Assembly: GCF_025564065.1 (NCBI RefSeq)
Contig: NZ_JAMGZK010000044.1
Span: 1 to 64,000 of the forward strand
Source: Silvania hatchlandensis
Lineage (GTDB): Bacteria; Pseudomonadota; Gammaproteobacteria; Enterobacterales; Enterobacteriaceae
Direction: 5' to 3'
DNA: 64,000 nt
The position numbers were made by a program, and so were the translations under genes. This document shows, piece by piece, positions 29,665-37,931 of this stretch; the stretch's first letter is position 1; every line of letters starts with the position of its first letter. A model generated the notes under the pieces. That model saw only the letters and a list, made by a program, of their open reading frames with translations, was not told where the DNA came from and did no database searches.

Positions 29665-30811
29665 TATTGATTTCATTCCCTCCGGAGATGAACTGAAAAA
29701 TCTTGTGAGCCAGCAGAACTGTAGCTCTACAATGATCAATAATCTACTTAAAGAAAGAGGGCTTTTTTGTGGAGTGTCTGAAAAATCAGGCACAGTTCCA
29801 AACTTGATCACCTCTCTACTAAGCCCTGATGAATCTTATGATTTATTAAGTAGTATTAAAACAAAGGAAAAATTAGATAAAGTAAATTTCAGGAATTTCA
29901 ATCTTAAGCAAGATATTGATTTGCTTGATGAAGTTAGTGGGTTTGTAGATATTGGTAAAATTACAAAAAATGGTTACATTAATTATGAGATTTCAGATTT
30001 TAGCGATTTCACATCCCTAGATGGTAAAAGTAATAATTCCGTAATAATGGATTTCGAAATTTGCAAAACAGATGTTTTAGATGATTGGTATATAACTGAA
30101 AAATTCTTTAAAGGATCTGTAGAAATCAAGAAAGACTTTAATGGCATCACTGGTGGTTCCCAACTTTTAATGAATGTTAAACTAAATCACACATCTCCTG
30201 AAACTAAAGAAATAGCTGAAAATGTCATAACCTTGATAGAGGGGCATTTGGAAAACAATAATATAATTGAGCATTCGCCTCATCGAGGTAGAGTTTTGAT
30301 GGATGATTTTGAAAATGAAAACAGAGTGAAATTCCTTAATGAATTGGCCTCCCTTCATATTGGATACTTATTCTACCATCAAAAAATAGACGATGTTCAT
30401 TTTAATCCTGATCATTCTACTGGTTATGAAAAACAATCAGATGCTGTGACTAATTTCCTCGAAAAAGATATTGACCAGTATAGAGTTAAAGGAAACCTAG
30501 AGAATATAATATCTATCAAATGGAAACACATACACCCGTATGTACGTGTTACAAAGGTTGTTGCAAGTTACACAATTAGCTATGAATCCTATTCAGGTGA
30601 ATGTAAAGTTGCCTACGAGTTTAGTGAGTATGGAAGAAAAACCCCTGTAAACCCTGAGTTATGCATTACCTTTATAAATATAAAGGTTAAAGGTGCGTCG
30701 CCTTCTAAAATACATGATATTCAATCAAATATTATGCGTGAGATTGAATTACGTAAAGTTGAGTTGCTTACTAAATATAGAAGAGCTGCTGATATTGAAT
30801 CAAACTGCTAA
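29654..30811 (+). CDS. GAPS4b-like partner protein
   Basis: 385 aa from ATG at 29654, which has AGGAG 8 bases ahead; an upstream in-frame codon at 29618 is rejected. Begins MKNDIDFIPSGDELK, and TVPNLITSLLSPDE (near 50-63) follows; both resemble GapS4b as I recall it. No catalytic motif, membrane helix or signal peptide is visible. It overlaps the nuclease gene by 11 bases, so the two are translated together. AT-rich, hence likely acquired. Confidence 0.6.
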   Translation: MKNDIDFIPSGDELKNLVSQQNCSSTMINNLLKERGLFCGVSEKSGTVPNLITSLLSPDESYDLLSSIKTKEKLDKVNFRNFNLKQDIDLLDEVSGFVDIGKITKNGYINYEISDFSDFTSLDGKSNNSVIMDFEICKTDVLDDWYITEKFFKGSVEIKKDFNGITGGSQLLMNVKLNHTSPETKEIAENVITLIEGHLENNNIIEHSPHRGRVLMDDFENENRVKFLNELASLHIGYLFYHQKIDDVHFNPDHSTGYEKQSDAVTNFLEKDIDQYRVKGNLENIISIKWKHIHPYVRVTKVVASYTISYESYSGECKVAYEFSEYGRKTPVNPELCITFINIKVKGASPSKIHDIQSNIMREIELRKVELLTKYRRAADIESNC

Positions 30812-31056
30812 CTCTATGGTTCTGCTCACGATTGATTAATACCCGCTATTAACACGGGAGCAAAAGCGAACTTCCGCTCCTCGCTCTCAGCAGACATTCA
30901 TTGTTTCTCATATGCAACAATCGATGTTGTTAGCTTATAAAAAAATCGAACATTAGCCCCCTCAATGCCAACCCCATCTTTAAGCGCATTCAGGGGCCTG
31001 CCACAGCCCCTTTCACTACCTGAAATCAAAACGCTTTCGCTGTATTTCAGTCGCGC
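30812..31056. other. Intergenic stretch after the defence cassette
   Basis: No gene is visible on either strand. Hairpin GGGGC (about 30992) / GCCCC (about 31007) followed by TTT may end the upstream transcript. The end toward 31056 is the 3' flank of the minus-strand 152-aa gene. Confidence 0.4.
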
Positions 31057-31515
31057 TTAATGCACGGTGATATACGGCTCCTTCACAAACTCATTCAGCA
31101 GCCAGACCAGATCATGCAGCAGCCCCGCCAGTTCTTTCTCGACGCTGGCGGGCAGCGTGCCGCCCAGAATGGCGTGCGTCAGTGCCAGTGCGTAGTCCAC
31201 CTGGGGGGCAGTTTCCTGCCAGCAGTCCGGCATACAGGAGGTGAGCGTTTCCCCCTGGATCAACTGTTCGATAAGGTGCGGCGGGAGTTCAGCGTCACAG
31301 AATTCGCGCAGCTGGCGCAGCGCGTGCTGTAGACCTTCACAGAGCGCAGTGCGGGATGCATTGTCATCAGTTTCGATCAATACGCTCACCAGAGCGGCAC
31401 AGCGATCGGCGACCTCAAAGAGATCCGCAGCAGCAGAAAGCGGTGTAGACAGGTAATGGGGAATTAACTGTTCGCCAGATTGCGGGTAAATCAGAGTTGG
31501 GATAGTTGTCATCAT
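31057..31515 (-). CDS. Hypothetical protein, satellite-phage-associated
   Basis: 152 aa; ATGATG start with AGAGGA upstream. No signal, membrane or nucleotide motif. Composition is mostly helical and acidic (AADLFEVADRCAALVSVLIE, and a Cys in CMPDCWQE near 101-108). It follows an Icd-like P4-type leader region on the same strand, so it may be the first gene of a decayed satellite operon. The family is not recognised. Confidence 0.55.
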   Translation of the reverse strand: MMTTIPTLIYPQSGEQLIPHYLSTPLSAAADLFEVADRCAALVSVLIETDDNASRTALCEGLQHALRQLREFCDAELPPHLIEQLIQGETLTSCMPDCWQETAPQVDYALALTHAILGGTLPASVEKELAGLLHDLVWLLNEFVKEPYITVH

Positions 31516-31666
31516 GACATCCTCTACATGTAGTCCATTTAACTACCCTGTGAGTTCCTACGCTCGGGGGGTAGCGCTGACGGAGGTAGGAATACCGCCC
31601 ACATAGAAAACGGCCAGCCTTTCGGCTGCTCCGCCAGCGCCACCGCGATTTTAACGGGATAAGCAC
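31415..31666 (-). CDS. Icd/Ash-like short ORF of P4-type immunity region
   Basis: 83 codons. RWRWRSSRKAGRFLCGRYSY (residues 8-27) closely resembles the conserved stretch in proteins annotated as Icd-like or Ash-like in P4-type satellite prophages. Its 3' part overlaps the 152-aa gene in another frame. The DNA also forms a CAGCC/GGCTG hairpin (about 31613-31628) of the kind seen in phage antisense C4/CI-type RNAs. It may therefore be the immunity RNA rather than a true protein gene. Confidence 0.35.
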   Translation of the reverse strand: MLIPLKSRWRWRSSRKAGRFLCGRYSYLRQRYPPSVGTHRVVKWTTCRGCHDDNYPNSDLPAIWRTVNSPLPVYTAFCCCGSL

Positions 31667-31905
31667 TGCCGCGACATATAAATATCGCTATGTAGAATAC
31701 GGGTTCCTACACCCGATTGCGGATGTGCCGCAACGCAGTCACTTTACGAGCCTGATAACGGGAATAAAAGCATTAACCCTGAGTTACATAAGGTTAATTT
31801 AAAGTTTGCGAGGCTCCTTCCAGAAAGGCCATCCCGGGGGCGCTTCACATGCCCGGCCTATTGGGATACCAGGCTGTTTTAAAACGTAAGTGCTGTTACT
31901 CAACA
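31516..31905 (-). promoter_or_regulatory. Leader region of the P4-like remnant
   Basis: Gene-free apart from the disputed Icd-like ORF. The part at 31550-31665 contains stem-loop sequence expected of P4-type immunity RNA (GGAACTC..., GGTATTCCTACC in minus strand). A second stretch GTAGGAACCCG at about 31702-31692 partly repeats the motif. The remaining 31740-31905 shows no feature. Confidence 0.35.
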
Positions 31906-32235
31906 TTACCCGATGAGTTTCAGGTCGGCTTTACGGTGCCGCTTTTGCTCATCGTAATAATTCTCGTGCGTTCCCAGGCTCAGGAGATAGATCTCCAGTC
32001 TCAGGTCCACCCAAGTGTAGCCGAGCAGGTACTGCTGCTTTCCCATGTAGAACTTATGCACCCACAGATAGCTGAGATCGCCTTTCTTGCGCTCGCCAAT
32101 CTCCGGGTTTTCGATGATGCGATCAATTTCGTCATCAACGCTATCTTGATCGCTTTTGGTCAGGCGGTTGAAGGCTTTCTCAAAGCGGCTTGACTGGTAA
32201 ACCTCAATTCCCTGACCGGTCTTTTCTGCGCACAT
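31906..32235 (-). CDS. Type II toxin, RelE/ParE superfamily
   Basis: 109 aa. Small basic protein with the RelE/ParE-like pattern: SSRFEKAFNRLTKSDQDSVDDEID (N-terminal helices, given as landmarks), RIIENPEIGERKKGDL, and LLGYTWVD...LRLEIYLLSLGTHENYY strands. RelE relatives cut mRNA on the ribosome and ParE relatives poison gyrase; which applies is undecided. The start overlaps the upstream antitoxin gene by 32 bases, as in many toxin-antitoxin operons. Confidence 0.8.
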   Translation of the reverse strand: MCAEKTGQGIEVYQSSRFEKAFNRLTKSDQDSVDDEIDRIIENPEIGERKKGDLSYLWVHKFYMGKQQYLLGYTWVDLRLEIYLLSLGTHENYYDEQKRHRKADLKLIG

Positions 32236-32440
32236 ATTTCTTCATTCTCCCGTTGTCCATTTCTGCTTTCGCCAGCAGGATTTCGTTGATGAAGGAAAAT
32301 GACAGATCGGGATTCTCCTCAGCAATGCGGCCAATCTTAGCCCAGTGCTCAATCTGTTTGGGCACGCTACGGCTCATCGCCTCGGCGTGTATTTTCACTT
32401 CTTCAACAAAATCATCATCTAAGCGGATGCTTGTTGCCAT
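32204..32440 (-). CDS. ParD-like antitoxin
   Basis: 78 aa. MATSIRLDDDFVEEVKIHA is a ribbon-helix-helix N-terminus, followed by SRSVPKQIEHWAKIGRI, typical of ParD-like antitoxins. It should bind DNA to repress the operon and neutralise the RelE/ParE partner. Overlaps the toxin by 32 bases. A perfect inverted repeat lies 88 bases upstream. Confidence 0.8.
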   Translation of the reverse strand: MATSIRLDDDFVEEVKIHAEAMSRSVPKQIEHWAKIGRIAEENPDLSFSFINEILLAKAEMDNGRMKKYVRRKDRSGN

Positions 32441-32527
32441 TTTAAAACCTCATGATGTAATCACCCGTGCCAGTAAGGTATTGGGTGGTTTCAATCGATA
32501 CGTCAGTGTTTGACGCACTACAGACAA

Positions 32528-32554
32528 CACTATGCGACAATTTGTCGCATAGTG
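32528..32554. promoter_or_regulatory. 13-bp perfect inverted repeat, probable antitoxin operator
   Basis: CACTATGCGACAA (32528-32540) and TTGTCGCATAGTG (32542-32554) are exact inverted copies separated by one base. Located between the divergent antitoxin gene and iutA. The lack of a T-run argues against a terminator, and operator function is inferred from position. Confidence 0.55.
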
Positions 32555-32697
32555 CAACGTAGTGCCGCGCAGAGTTTACTAATTGGTTGTTCCTGCTCCT
32601 CGTCTATAGCTACACCCCCATAAAACCCCATCAAAATCATGTCCTTAAAACAGTAGTTTTCAGCAATAACTATTTACATTTTAATAACAATCCTTAT

Positions 32698-32716
32698 CAT
32701 TCTGAAAATCATTATC
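32698..32716 (+). promoter_or_regulatory. Fur-box-like site upstream of iutA
   Basis: Aligned to the 19-base Fur consensus (GATAATGATAATCATTATC) this site matches at 15 of 19, with ATCATTATC exact on the right side. It is 74 bases before the iutA ATG. An AT-rich stretch with a possible -10 overlaps. Iron repression is inferred. Confidence 0.7.
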
Positions 32717-32789
32717 ACCCGCGCGGGTGATGTTCTTGCCGTTCGGGCCTCAGGCCCCGGTATCTCGATAATTCAGGACGATCGCCACA

Positions 32790-34979
32790 ATGAAACCGCA
32801 TTGGTATCGGGCACTCAGCTCGGGTTTATTTTTAACGTTTGCCGCTAACGCCTCGGCTGAAACACAAAAAGATGACACCCTGGTGGTCGCCGCCAGCCGT
32901 ACTAACCACACCATTGCCGATATGGCGCAGACTACCTGGGTTATCGAACAAGCCGACATTGAACAGCAGGTTCAGGGCGGTAAAGAGCTCAAAGAGGTGC
33001 TGGCGCAGTTGATTCCCGGTATGGATGTTAGCAGCCAGGGGCGTACCAACTATGGGATGAACATGCGTGGTCGTTCGATGATGGTGATGGTCGACGGCGT
33101 GCGGTTAAACTCCTCGCGCAGCGACAGCCGCCAGCTGGATTCGATCGATCCGTTTAATATCGCCCGCATAGAAGTGATCTCTGGCGCGACCTCCCTTTAC
33201 GGCGGCGGCAGTACCGGTGGTTTGATCAATATCGTCACCAAAAAGGGCCAGCCGGAAACCGAAGTCGAATTCCAGACTGGCGCTAAAACGGGCTTCAACA
33301 GCCATAACGATAATGACGAAAACGTCGCGGCGGCGGTCAGCGGCGGCAACGACCACGCTTCCGGGCGCATGTCGGTCGCTTATCAGCGCTTTGGCGGTTG
33401 GTACGACGGCAAGGGCGACGAGGTGAATATTGATAACACCCAGACCGGTTTACAATACTCCGACCGTCTGGACGTGATGGGTACCGGCACGCTGAACATC
33501 GACGAGCATCAGCAGCTGCAGCTCACCACCCAGTATTACAAAAGCGAATCCGACGGTAAGCACGGCCTGTATCTTGGCGAGAACTTCTCGGCCGTAACGG
33601 GTTCAGGCAACGCCTACAACAAAAATAATCTCGACTCCGATCGTATTCCTGGCACTGAACGCCACCTGATCAACCTGCAATACTCCAACACCGACTTCTG
33701 GGGTCAGGATCTGGTGGCACAAATTTACTACCGCGACGAAAGCCTGACCTTTTATCCGTTCCCGACGCTTTCAGCCGGTCGGGTCACCAGCATTGGCGCA
33801 TCCCAGCAAAAAACCGATTTCTATGGCGGCAAGCTCACCATCAACAGCAAACTGATGGATGATTTGACGCTGACGTGGGGTGTCGATGCCGAACATGAAA
33901 CCTTCGACGCCAACCAGCAATTTTTCGACCTCAACAAAGCGGCGGCCAGCGGCGGCATGAAGCTGGATGACGCTTATAACGTCGGGCGCTATCCGAGCTA
34001 CAGCATCACCAACCTTGCCCCATTCCTGCAATCGAGCTACGACATCTCGGCGATCACCCTGAGCGGTGGAGTGCGCTATCAGTACACCGAAAACAAGGTC
34101 GATGACTTTATTGGTTACGCCCAGCAGCAGGGGATTGCCACCGGTCGCGCTACTTCGGCAGACGCGGTGCCGGGCGGGAAAACCGACTACAACAACCTGC
34201 TGTTTAACGCCGGTATTCTGGGTCATCTGACCGAGCGTCAGCAGCTGTGGTTTAACTTCTCGCAAGGCTTTGAGATCCCGGATCTGGCGAAATATTACGG
34301 CTCCGGCACATACCAGTTGGTGAACGGTCACTATCGTTTAGTGAACAGCGTTAACGTGAACGACTCAAAGCTCGACGGGATTAAAGTTGATGCTTACGAG
34401 CTGGGCTGGCGCTACACCGGGGATAACCTGCGCACCCAGATTGCTGGTTACTACTCGTTGTCTGACAAAACCATCAACATCAACAAAAGCGACATGACCA
34501 TCAACGTGGAAGACGACAAACGTCGCATCTACGGTGTTGAAGGTCAGGTGGATTACTTCTTTACCGACAGTGAGTGGAGCACCGGCGCAAACTTCAACGT
34601 CATCAAATCGGAAACCCGCGTCGACGGGAAATGGGAAAAACTGACGGTAGACAGCGCCAGCCCGTCCAAAATGAGCGCATGGGTCACCTGGGCACCGGGC
34701 GACTGGACGCTGCGTCTGCAAAGCACCCAGACGTTTGATTTGTCTGACGAAGCCGGTAAGAAGATTGATGGCTATAACACCGCTGATTTCATCGGCAGCT
34801 ATCTTCTGCCGGTGGGCAAGCTAAGCTTCAGCGTCGAAAACCTGCTGGATGAAGACTACACCACCGCCTGGGGACAGCGAGCACCGGGTCTGTACAGCCC
34901 AACCTACGGTGCTGAGAACCTGTATACCTACAAAGGTCGCGGTCGTACCTTCGGCCTGAACTACTCGGTCTTGTTCTGA
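32790..34979 (+). CDS. iutA: TonB-dependent ferric aerobactin receptor IutA-like
   Basis: 729 aa (IutA about 731). A signal peptide (1-24) precedes a TonB box-like segment (DTLVVAAS near 28), the plug domain (WVIEQADIEQQ... MNMRGRSMMVMVDGVRLNSSRSDSRQ in separate segments near 50-110; SLYGGGSTGGLINIVTKKGQP near 130-150) and a 22-strand barrel ending in GLNYSVLF with the terminal Phe. The full length strongly resembles IutA as remembered. No iucABCD synthesis genes flank it, so it would import aerobactin made by others. Uncertain only in exact siderophore range. Confidence 0.88.
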   Translation: MKPHWYRALSSGLFLTFAANASAETQKDDTLVVAASRTNHTIADMAQTTWVIEQADIEQQVQGGKELKEVLAQLIPGMDVSSQGRTNYGMNMRGRSMMVMVDGVRLNSSRSDSRQLDSIDPFNIARIEVISGATSLYGGGSTGGLINIVTKKGQPETEVEFQTGAKTGFNSHNDNDENVAAAVSGGNDHASGRMSVAYQRFGGWYDGKGDEVNIDNTQTGLQYSDRLDVMGTGTLNIDEHQQLQLTTQYYKSESDGKHGLYLGENFSAVTGSGNAYNKNNLDSDRIPGTERHLINLQYSNTDFWGQDLVAQIYYRDESLTFYPFPTLSAGRVTSIGASQQKTDFYGGKLTINSKLMDDLTLTWGVDAEHETFDANQQFFDLNKAAASGGMKLDDAYNVGRYPSYSITNLAPFLQSSYDISAITLSGGVRYQYTENKVDDFIGYAQQQGIATGRATSADAVPGGKTDYNNLLFNAGILGHLTERQQLWFNFSQGFEIPDLAKYYGSGTYQLVNGHYRLVNSVNVNDSKLDGIKVDAYELGWRYTGDNLRTQIAGYYSLSDKTININKSDMTINVEDDKRRIYGVEGQVDYFFTDSEWSTGANFNVIKSETRVDGKWEKLTVDSASPSKMSAWVTWAPGDWTLRLQSTQTFDLSDEAGKKIDGYNTADFIGSYLLPVGKLSFSVENLLDEDYTTAWGQRAPGLYSPTYGAENLYTYKGRGRTFGLNYSVLF

Positions 34980-34985
34980 TCGTCA

Positions 34986-35014
34986 CTGCCGCCTGCATCG
35001 CGGGCGGCAGTTCG
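34986..35014 (+). terminator. Terminator-like hairpin after iutA
   Basis: CTGCCGCC (34986-34993) / GGCGGCAG (35003-35010) forms an 8-bp stem followed by TTCGTC. The T-run is weak. Confidence 0.5.
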
Positions 35015-35036
35015 TCATCGTCATTTATGACGATGA
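35015..35036. promoter_or_regulatory. Candidate FhlA site upstream of hydN
   Basis: Perfect inverted repeat TCATCGTCAT (35015-35024) / ATGACGATGA (35027-35036). It contains the CGTCA(N)AAATGAC element in the other orientation and lies about 60 bases upstream of the hydN sigma54 promoter. Confidence 0.65.
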
Positions 35037-35082
35037 CAGTATCCCACCATACAAAAACTCTTTAAATTCATTTAATTATATT

Positions 35083-35099
35083 CTGGCGCGATTTATGCA
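35083..35099 (+). promoter_or_regulatory. sigma54 promoter of hydN operon
   Basis: CTGGCGCGATTTATGCA, with GG at 35085-35086 and GC at 35097-35098, ten bases apart. It lies about 40 bases upstream of hydN. Confidence 0.85.
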
Positions 35100-35137
35100 T
35101 ACCTCTGCGGGCTAACCCTCATTCCCGGAGATTAAGG

Positions 35138-35683
35138 ATGAATCGTTTCATCATTGCCGACGCCAGCAAATGCATTGGCTGTCGTACCTGTGAAGTGGCC
35201 TGCGTGGTCTCGCACCACGACACCCAGGACTGCGCGTCGCTGACGCCGCAGAACTTCTTACCGCGCATTCACGTCATTAAAGGCGTCAACGTCTCCACGG
35301 CCACCATGTGCCGCCAGTGTGAAGATGCCCCCTGCGCCAGCGTCTGCCCGAACGGGGCGATCACCCGCGATAACGACTTTGTCCACGTCCATCAGGAACG
35401 CTGCATCGGGTGCAAAACCTGCGTGGTGGCCTGTCCGTATGGCGCGATGGAAGTGGTGCTGCGCCCGGTGGTTCGCCACATCGGTAGCGGCCTGAACGTG
35501 GTATCCGACAAAGCCGAAGCCAACAAATGTGACCTCTGCCATCACCAGCCGGACGGCCCGGCCTGCGTTCAGGCCTGCCCGACCAATGCCATCGTCTGTA
35601 TCGATCGCAAAAAGCTGGAACAGCTGAGCCAGGACAAACGCCGCCGGGCGGCGATGGACGATCTCTCTTCGCTGATGCTGTAA
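35138..35683 (+). CDS. hydN: Electron-transfer protein HydN
   Basis: 181 aa (E. coli 175). HycB-like ferredoxin with four Cys clusters: CIGCRTCEVAC, CRQCEDAPCASVC, CIGCKTCVVAC and CDLCHHQPDGPACVQAC. In E. coli it is needed for full formate dehydrogenase H activity. Here it precedes a second formate dehydrogenase gene and may be its dedicated partner, an inference from the order hydN-fdh-hypF. Confidence 0.93.
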   Translation: MNRFIIADASKCIGCRTCEVACVVSHHDTQDCASLTPQNFLPRIHVIKGVNVSTATMCRQCEDAPCASVCPNGAITRDNDFVHVHQERCIGCKTCVVACPYGAMEVVLRPVVRHIGSGLNVVSDKAEANKCDLCHHQPDGPACVQACPTNAIVCIDRKKLEQLSQDKRRRAAMDDLSSLML

Positions 35684-35723
35684 GCGTCAGCCTCTCTTTT
35701 CACTTTTAGCAGGTCTGTTACTG

Positions 35724-37874
35724 ATGAAAAAAATCACCAGCGTCTGCCCGTACTGTGGTGCGGGCTGCAAATTAAAACTCGTCGTTGAGAAAAATAAAAT
35801 CGTCCGCGCCGAAGCGGCAGAAGGCGTCACCAACCAGAATCAGCTGTGCCTGAAAGGCTACTACGGCTGGGATTTCCTCAACGATACCCGGTTGCTGACG
35901 CCGCGCCTGACTCAGCCGATGATCCGCTACCAGAAGGGCGGCAAGCTGGAGCCGGTCTCCTGGGATGAGGCCATTCGCTACACCGCCGAACGGCTGAGCG
36001 ACATCAAGGCTAAATACGGCCCGCGGGCGATCATGACCACCGGCTCGTCACGCGGCACCGGCAACGAAACCAACTACGTAATGCAGAAGTTTGCCCGTGG
36101 GGTGCTGAACACCAACAACGTCGACTGCTGCGCCCGCGTCTGTCACGGCCCGAGCGTGGCCGGACTCCAGCAGACGCTGGGCAACGGGGCGATGAGTAAC
36201 TCCATCAGCGATATCGAAAACTCAAAATGCCTGCTGATCTTCGGCTACAACTGCGCCGACTCGCACCCGATTGTCGCCCGTCGGGTGATCAAGGCCAAAC
36301 AGAACGGCACAAGGGTGATCGTCTGCGATCCGCGCAAAATCGAGACCGCGCGCATTGCCGATCGCCATCTGCAGATCAACAACGGCTGCAATATGGCGCT
36401 GGTGAACGCCTTCATCTACACCCTGCTGGAAGAGAACCTCTACAACAGCGACTACGTGGCGCAGTACACCGAAGGGCTGGACGCGCTACGTGACACGGTC
36501 AGCGACTACGCGCCGGAAAACGTCGAAGACATTACTGGCGTCACCGCCAAACAGATCCGCGAGGCGATGCGCATTTACGCCGCCGCGCCGTCCGCCACCG
36601 TGATGTGGGGGATGGGCGTGACCCAGTTCGGGCAGGCGGTGGACGTGGTGAAAGGCCTGTCGACCCTGGCATTGCTCACCGGCAACCTCGGGCGCGAGCA
36701 CGTGGGCGTCGGCCCGGTGCGCGGCCAGAACAACGTCCAGGGCGCGTGCGACATGGGGGTGATCCCCAACCAGTTCCCTGGCTATCAGGACGTGGTCGAC
36801 CCGCAGGTGCGCGAGAAATTTGCCCGCGCGTGGGGCGTCGATCCGGCCCTGATGGATGACCAGGTGGGCGTGCGCATCACCGAAGTGCCGCACCTGGCGC
36901 TGGAGGGCAAGGTCAAAGCCTATTACATCATGGGTGAAGATCCGCTCCAGACCGAAGCGGATCTCGGGCTGGTGCGTAAGGGCTTTGAAGCGCTCGACTT
37001 CGTGGTGGTGCAGGACATCTTTATGACCAAAACCGCTGAAGCGGCGGACGTGCTGCTGCCTGCCACCTCGTGGGGCGAACACGGCGGGGTCTTTACCTGC
37101 GCCGACCGCGGCTTCCAGCGTTTTGAAAAAGCGATTGAGCCGCAGGGCAACGTCAAACGCGACTGGGAGATCATCAGCCTTCTCGCCACCGCGATGGGCT
37201 ACCCGATGCACTACCGCGACAACCAGCAGATCTGGGACGAAATGCGCGAGCTGTGCCCGCTGTTCTTCGGCGTGACCTGGGAAAAAATGGGCGACATGGG
37301 CCACGTCCAGTGGCCGTGCCCGACGCTGGATCACCCGGGCACGCCGTGGCTGTACGAAGGCAACCGCTTCGACACCCCGAGCGGCAAAGGCCAGCTGTTT
37401 GCCGCGAAGTGGCGCAAGCCTGCGGAAGTGCCGGACGCCGACTATCCGCTGGTGCTGTGCACCGTCCGCGAGGTGGGGCACTACTCCTGCCGCTCGATGA
37501 CCGGCAACTGCGCGGCGCTGCAGACCCTGGCAGATGAGCCAGGCTTTGTGCAGATCAACCCGCAGGATGCTGAGCGGCTTGGCGTGACCGACCGCCAGCT
37601 GGTGTGGGTCAGCTCCCGTCGCGGGAAGGTGATCAGCCGCGCGGATGTGAGCGAGCGTATCAACCAGGGCGCGGTGTACATGACCTATCAGTGGTGGATT
37701 GGGGCCTGCAACGAGCTGACCCAGGACAACCTCGATCCGGTCTCCAAAACGCCGGAAACCAAATACTGCGCGGTGAAGCTGGAGGCCATTGCCGATCAGC
37801 GCTGGGCCGAAAACTACGCCCAGACCACCTACAGCGCCATGAAGCAACGCCTGCGCGAGGCGGTAGACAGTTAA
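35724..37874 (+). CDS. Formate dehydrogenase H paralogue with cysteine at the active site
   Basis: 716 aa, the FdhF length. Bis-MGD molybdenum enzyme. N-terminal 4Fe-4S ligands are in CPYCGAGC (Cys8, Cys11, Cys15) and LCLKG (about Cys43). The residue binding Mo is Cys140 (ARVCHGPS), where the other fdhF of this window has Sec; His141 follows. The VRGQNNVQGACD segment (near 330) with catalytic Arg is intact. No SECIS hairpin remains after codon 140. Located between hydN and hypF, where E. coli has no gene. Cys forms are generally slower than Sec forms, so role may differ. Confidence 0.92.
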   Translation: MKKITSVCPYCGAGCKLKLVVEKNKIVRAEAAEGVTNQNQLCLKGYYGWDFLNDTRLLTPRLTQPMIRYQKGGKLEPVSWDEAIRYTAERLSDIKAKYGPRAIMTTGSSRGTGNETNYVMQKFARGVLNTNNVDCCARVCHGPSVAGLQQTLGNGAMSNSISDIENSKCLLIFGYNCADSHPIVARRVIKAKQNGTRVIVCDPRKIETARIADRHLQINNGCNMALVNAFIYTLLEENLYNSDYVAQYTEGLDALRDTVSDYAPENVEDITGVTAKQIREAMRIYAAAPSATVMWGMGVTQFGQAVDVVKGLSTLALLTGNLGREHVGVGPVRGQNNVQGACDMGVIPNQFPGYQDVVDPQVREKFARAWGVDPALMDDQVGVRITEVPHLALEGKVKAYYIMGEDPLQTEADLGLVRKGFEALDFVVVQDIFMTKTAEAADVLLPATSWGEHGGVFTCADRGFQRFEKAIEPQGNVKRDWEIISLLATAMGYPMHYRDNQQIWDEMRELCPLFFGVTWEKMGDMGHVQWPCPTLDHPGTPWLYEGNRFDTPSGKGQLFAAKWRKPAEVPDADYPLVLCTVREVGHYSCRSMTGNCAALQTLADEPGFVQINPQDAERLGVTDRQLVWVSSRRGKVISRADVSERINQGAVYMTYQWWIGACNELTQDNLDPVSKTPETKYCAVKLEAIADQRWAENYAQTTYSAMKQRLREAVDS

Positions 37875-37885
37875 TGGCAGTACCT

Positions 37886-37910
37886 GCGGGCCGCACAGGC
37901 CCGCGTTTAT
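37886..37910 (+). terminator. Weak hairpin between formate dehydrogenase paralogue and hypF
   Basis: GCGGGCC (37886-37892) / GGCCCGC (37898-37904) with a 5-base loop, then GTTTA. Probably attenuates rather than fully stops transcription, since hypF has no promoter of its own that I can see. Confidence 0.5.
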
Positions 37911-37931
37911 CGACATCTTCGGGAGTTTTCG

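Noticed and set aside
28464..32790. A complete integrative element with att sites
   Set aside because: No integrase, excisionase or matching direct repeats at the borders were found. Only fragments resembling satellite phage DNA are present.
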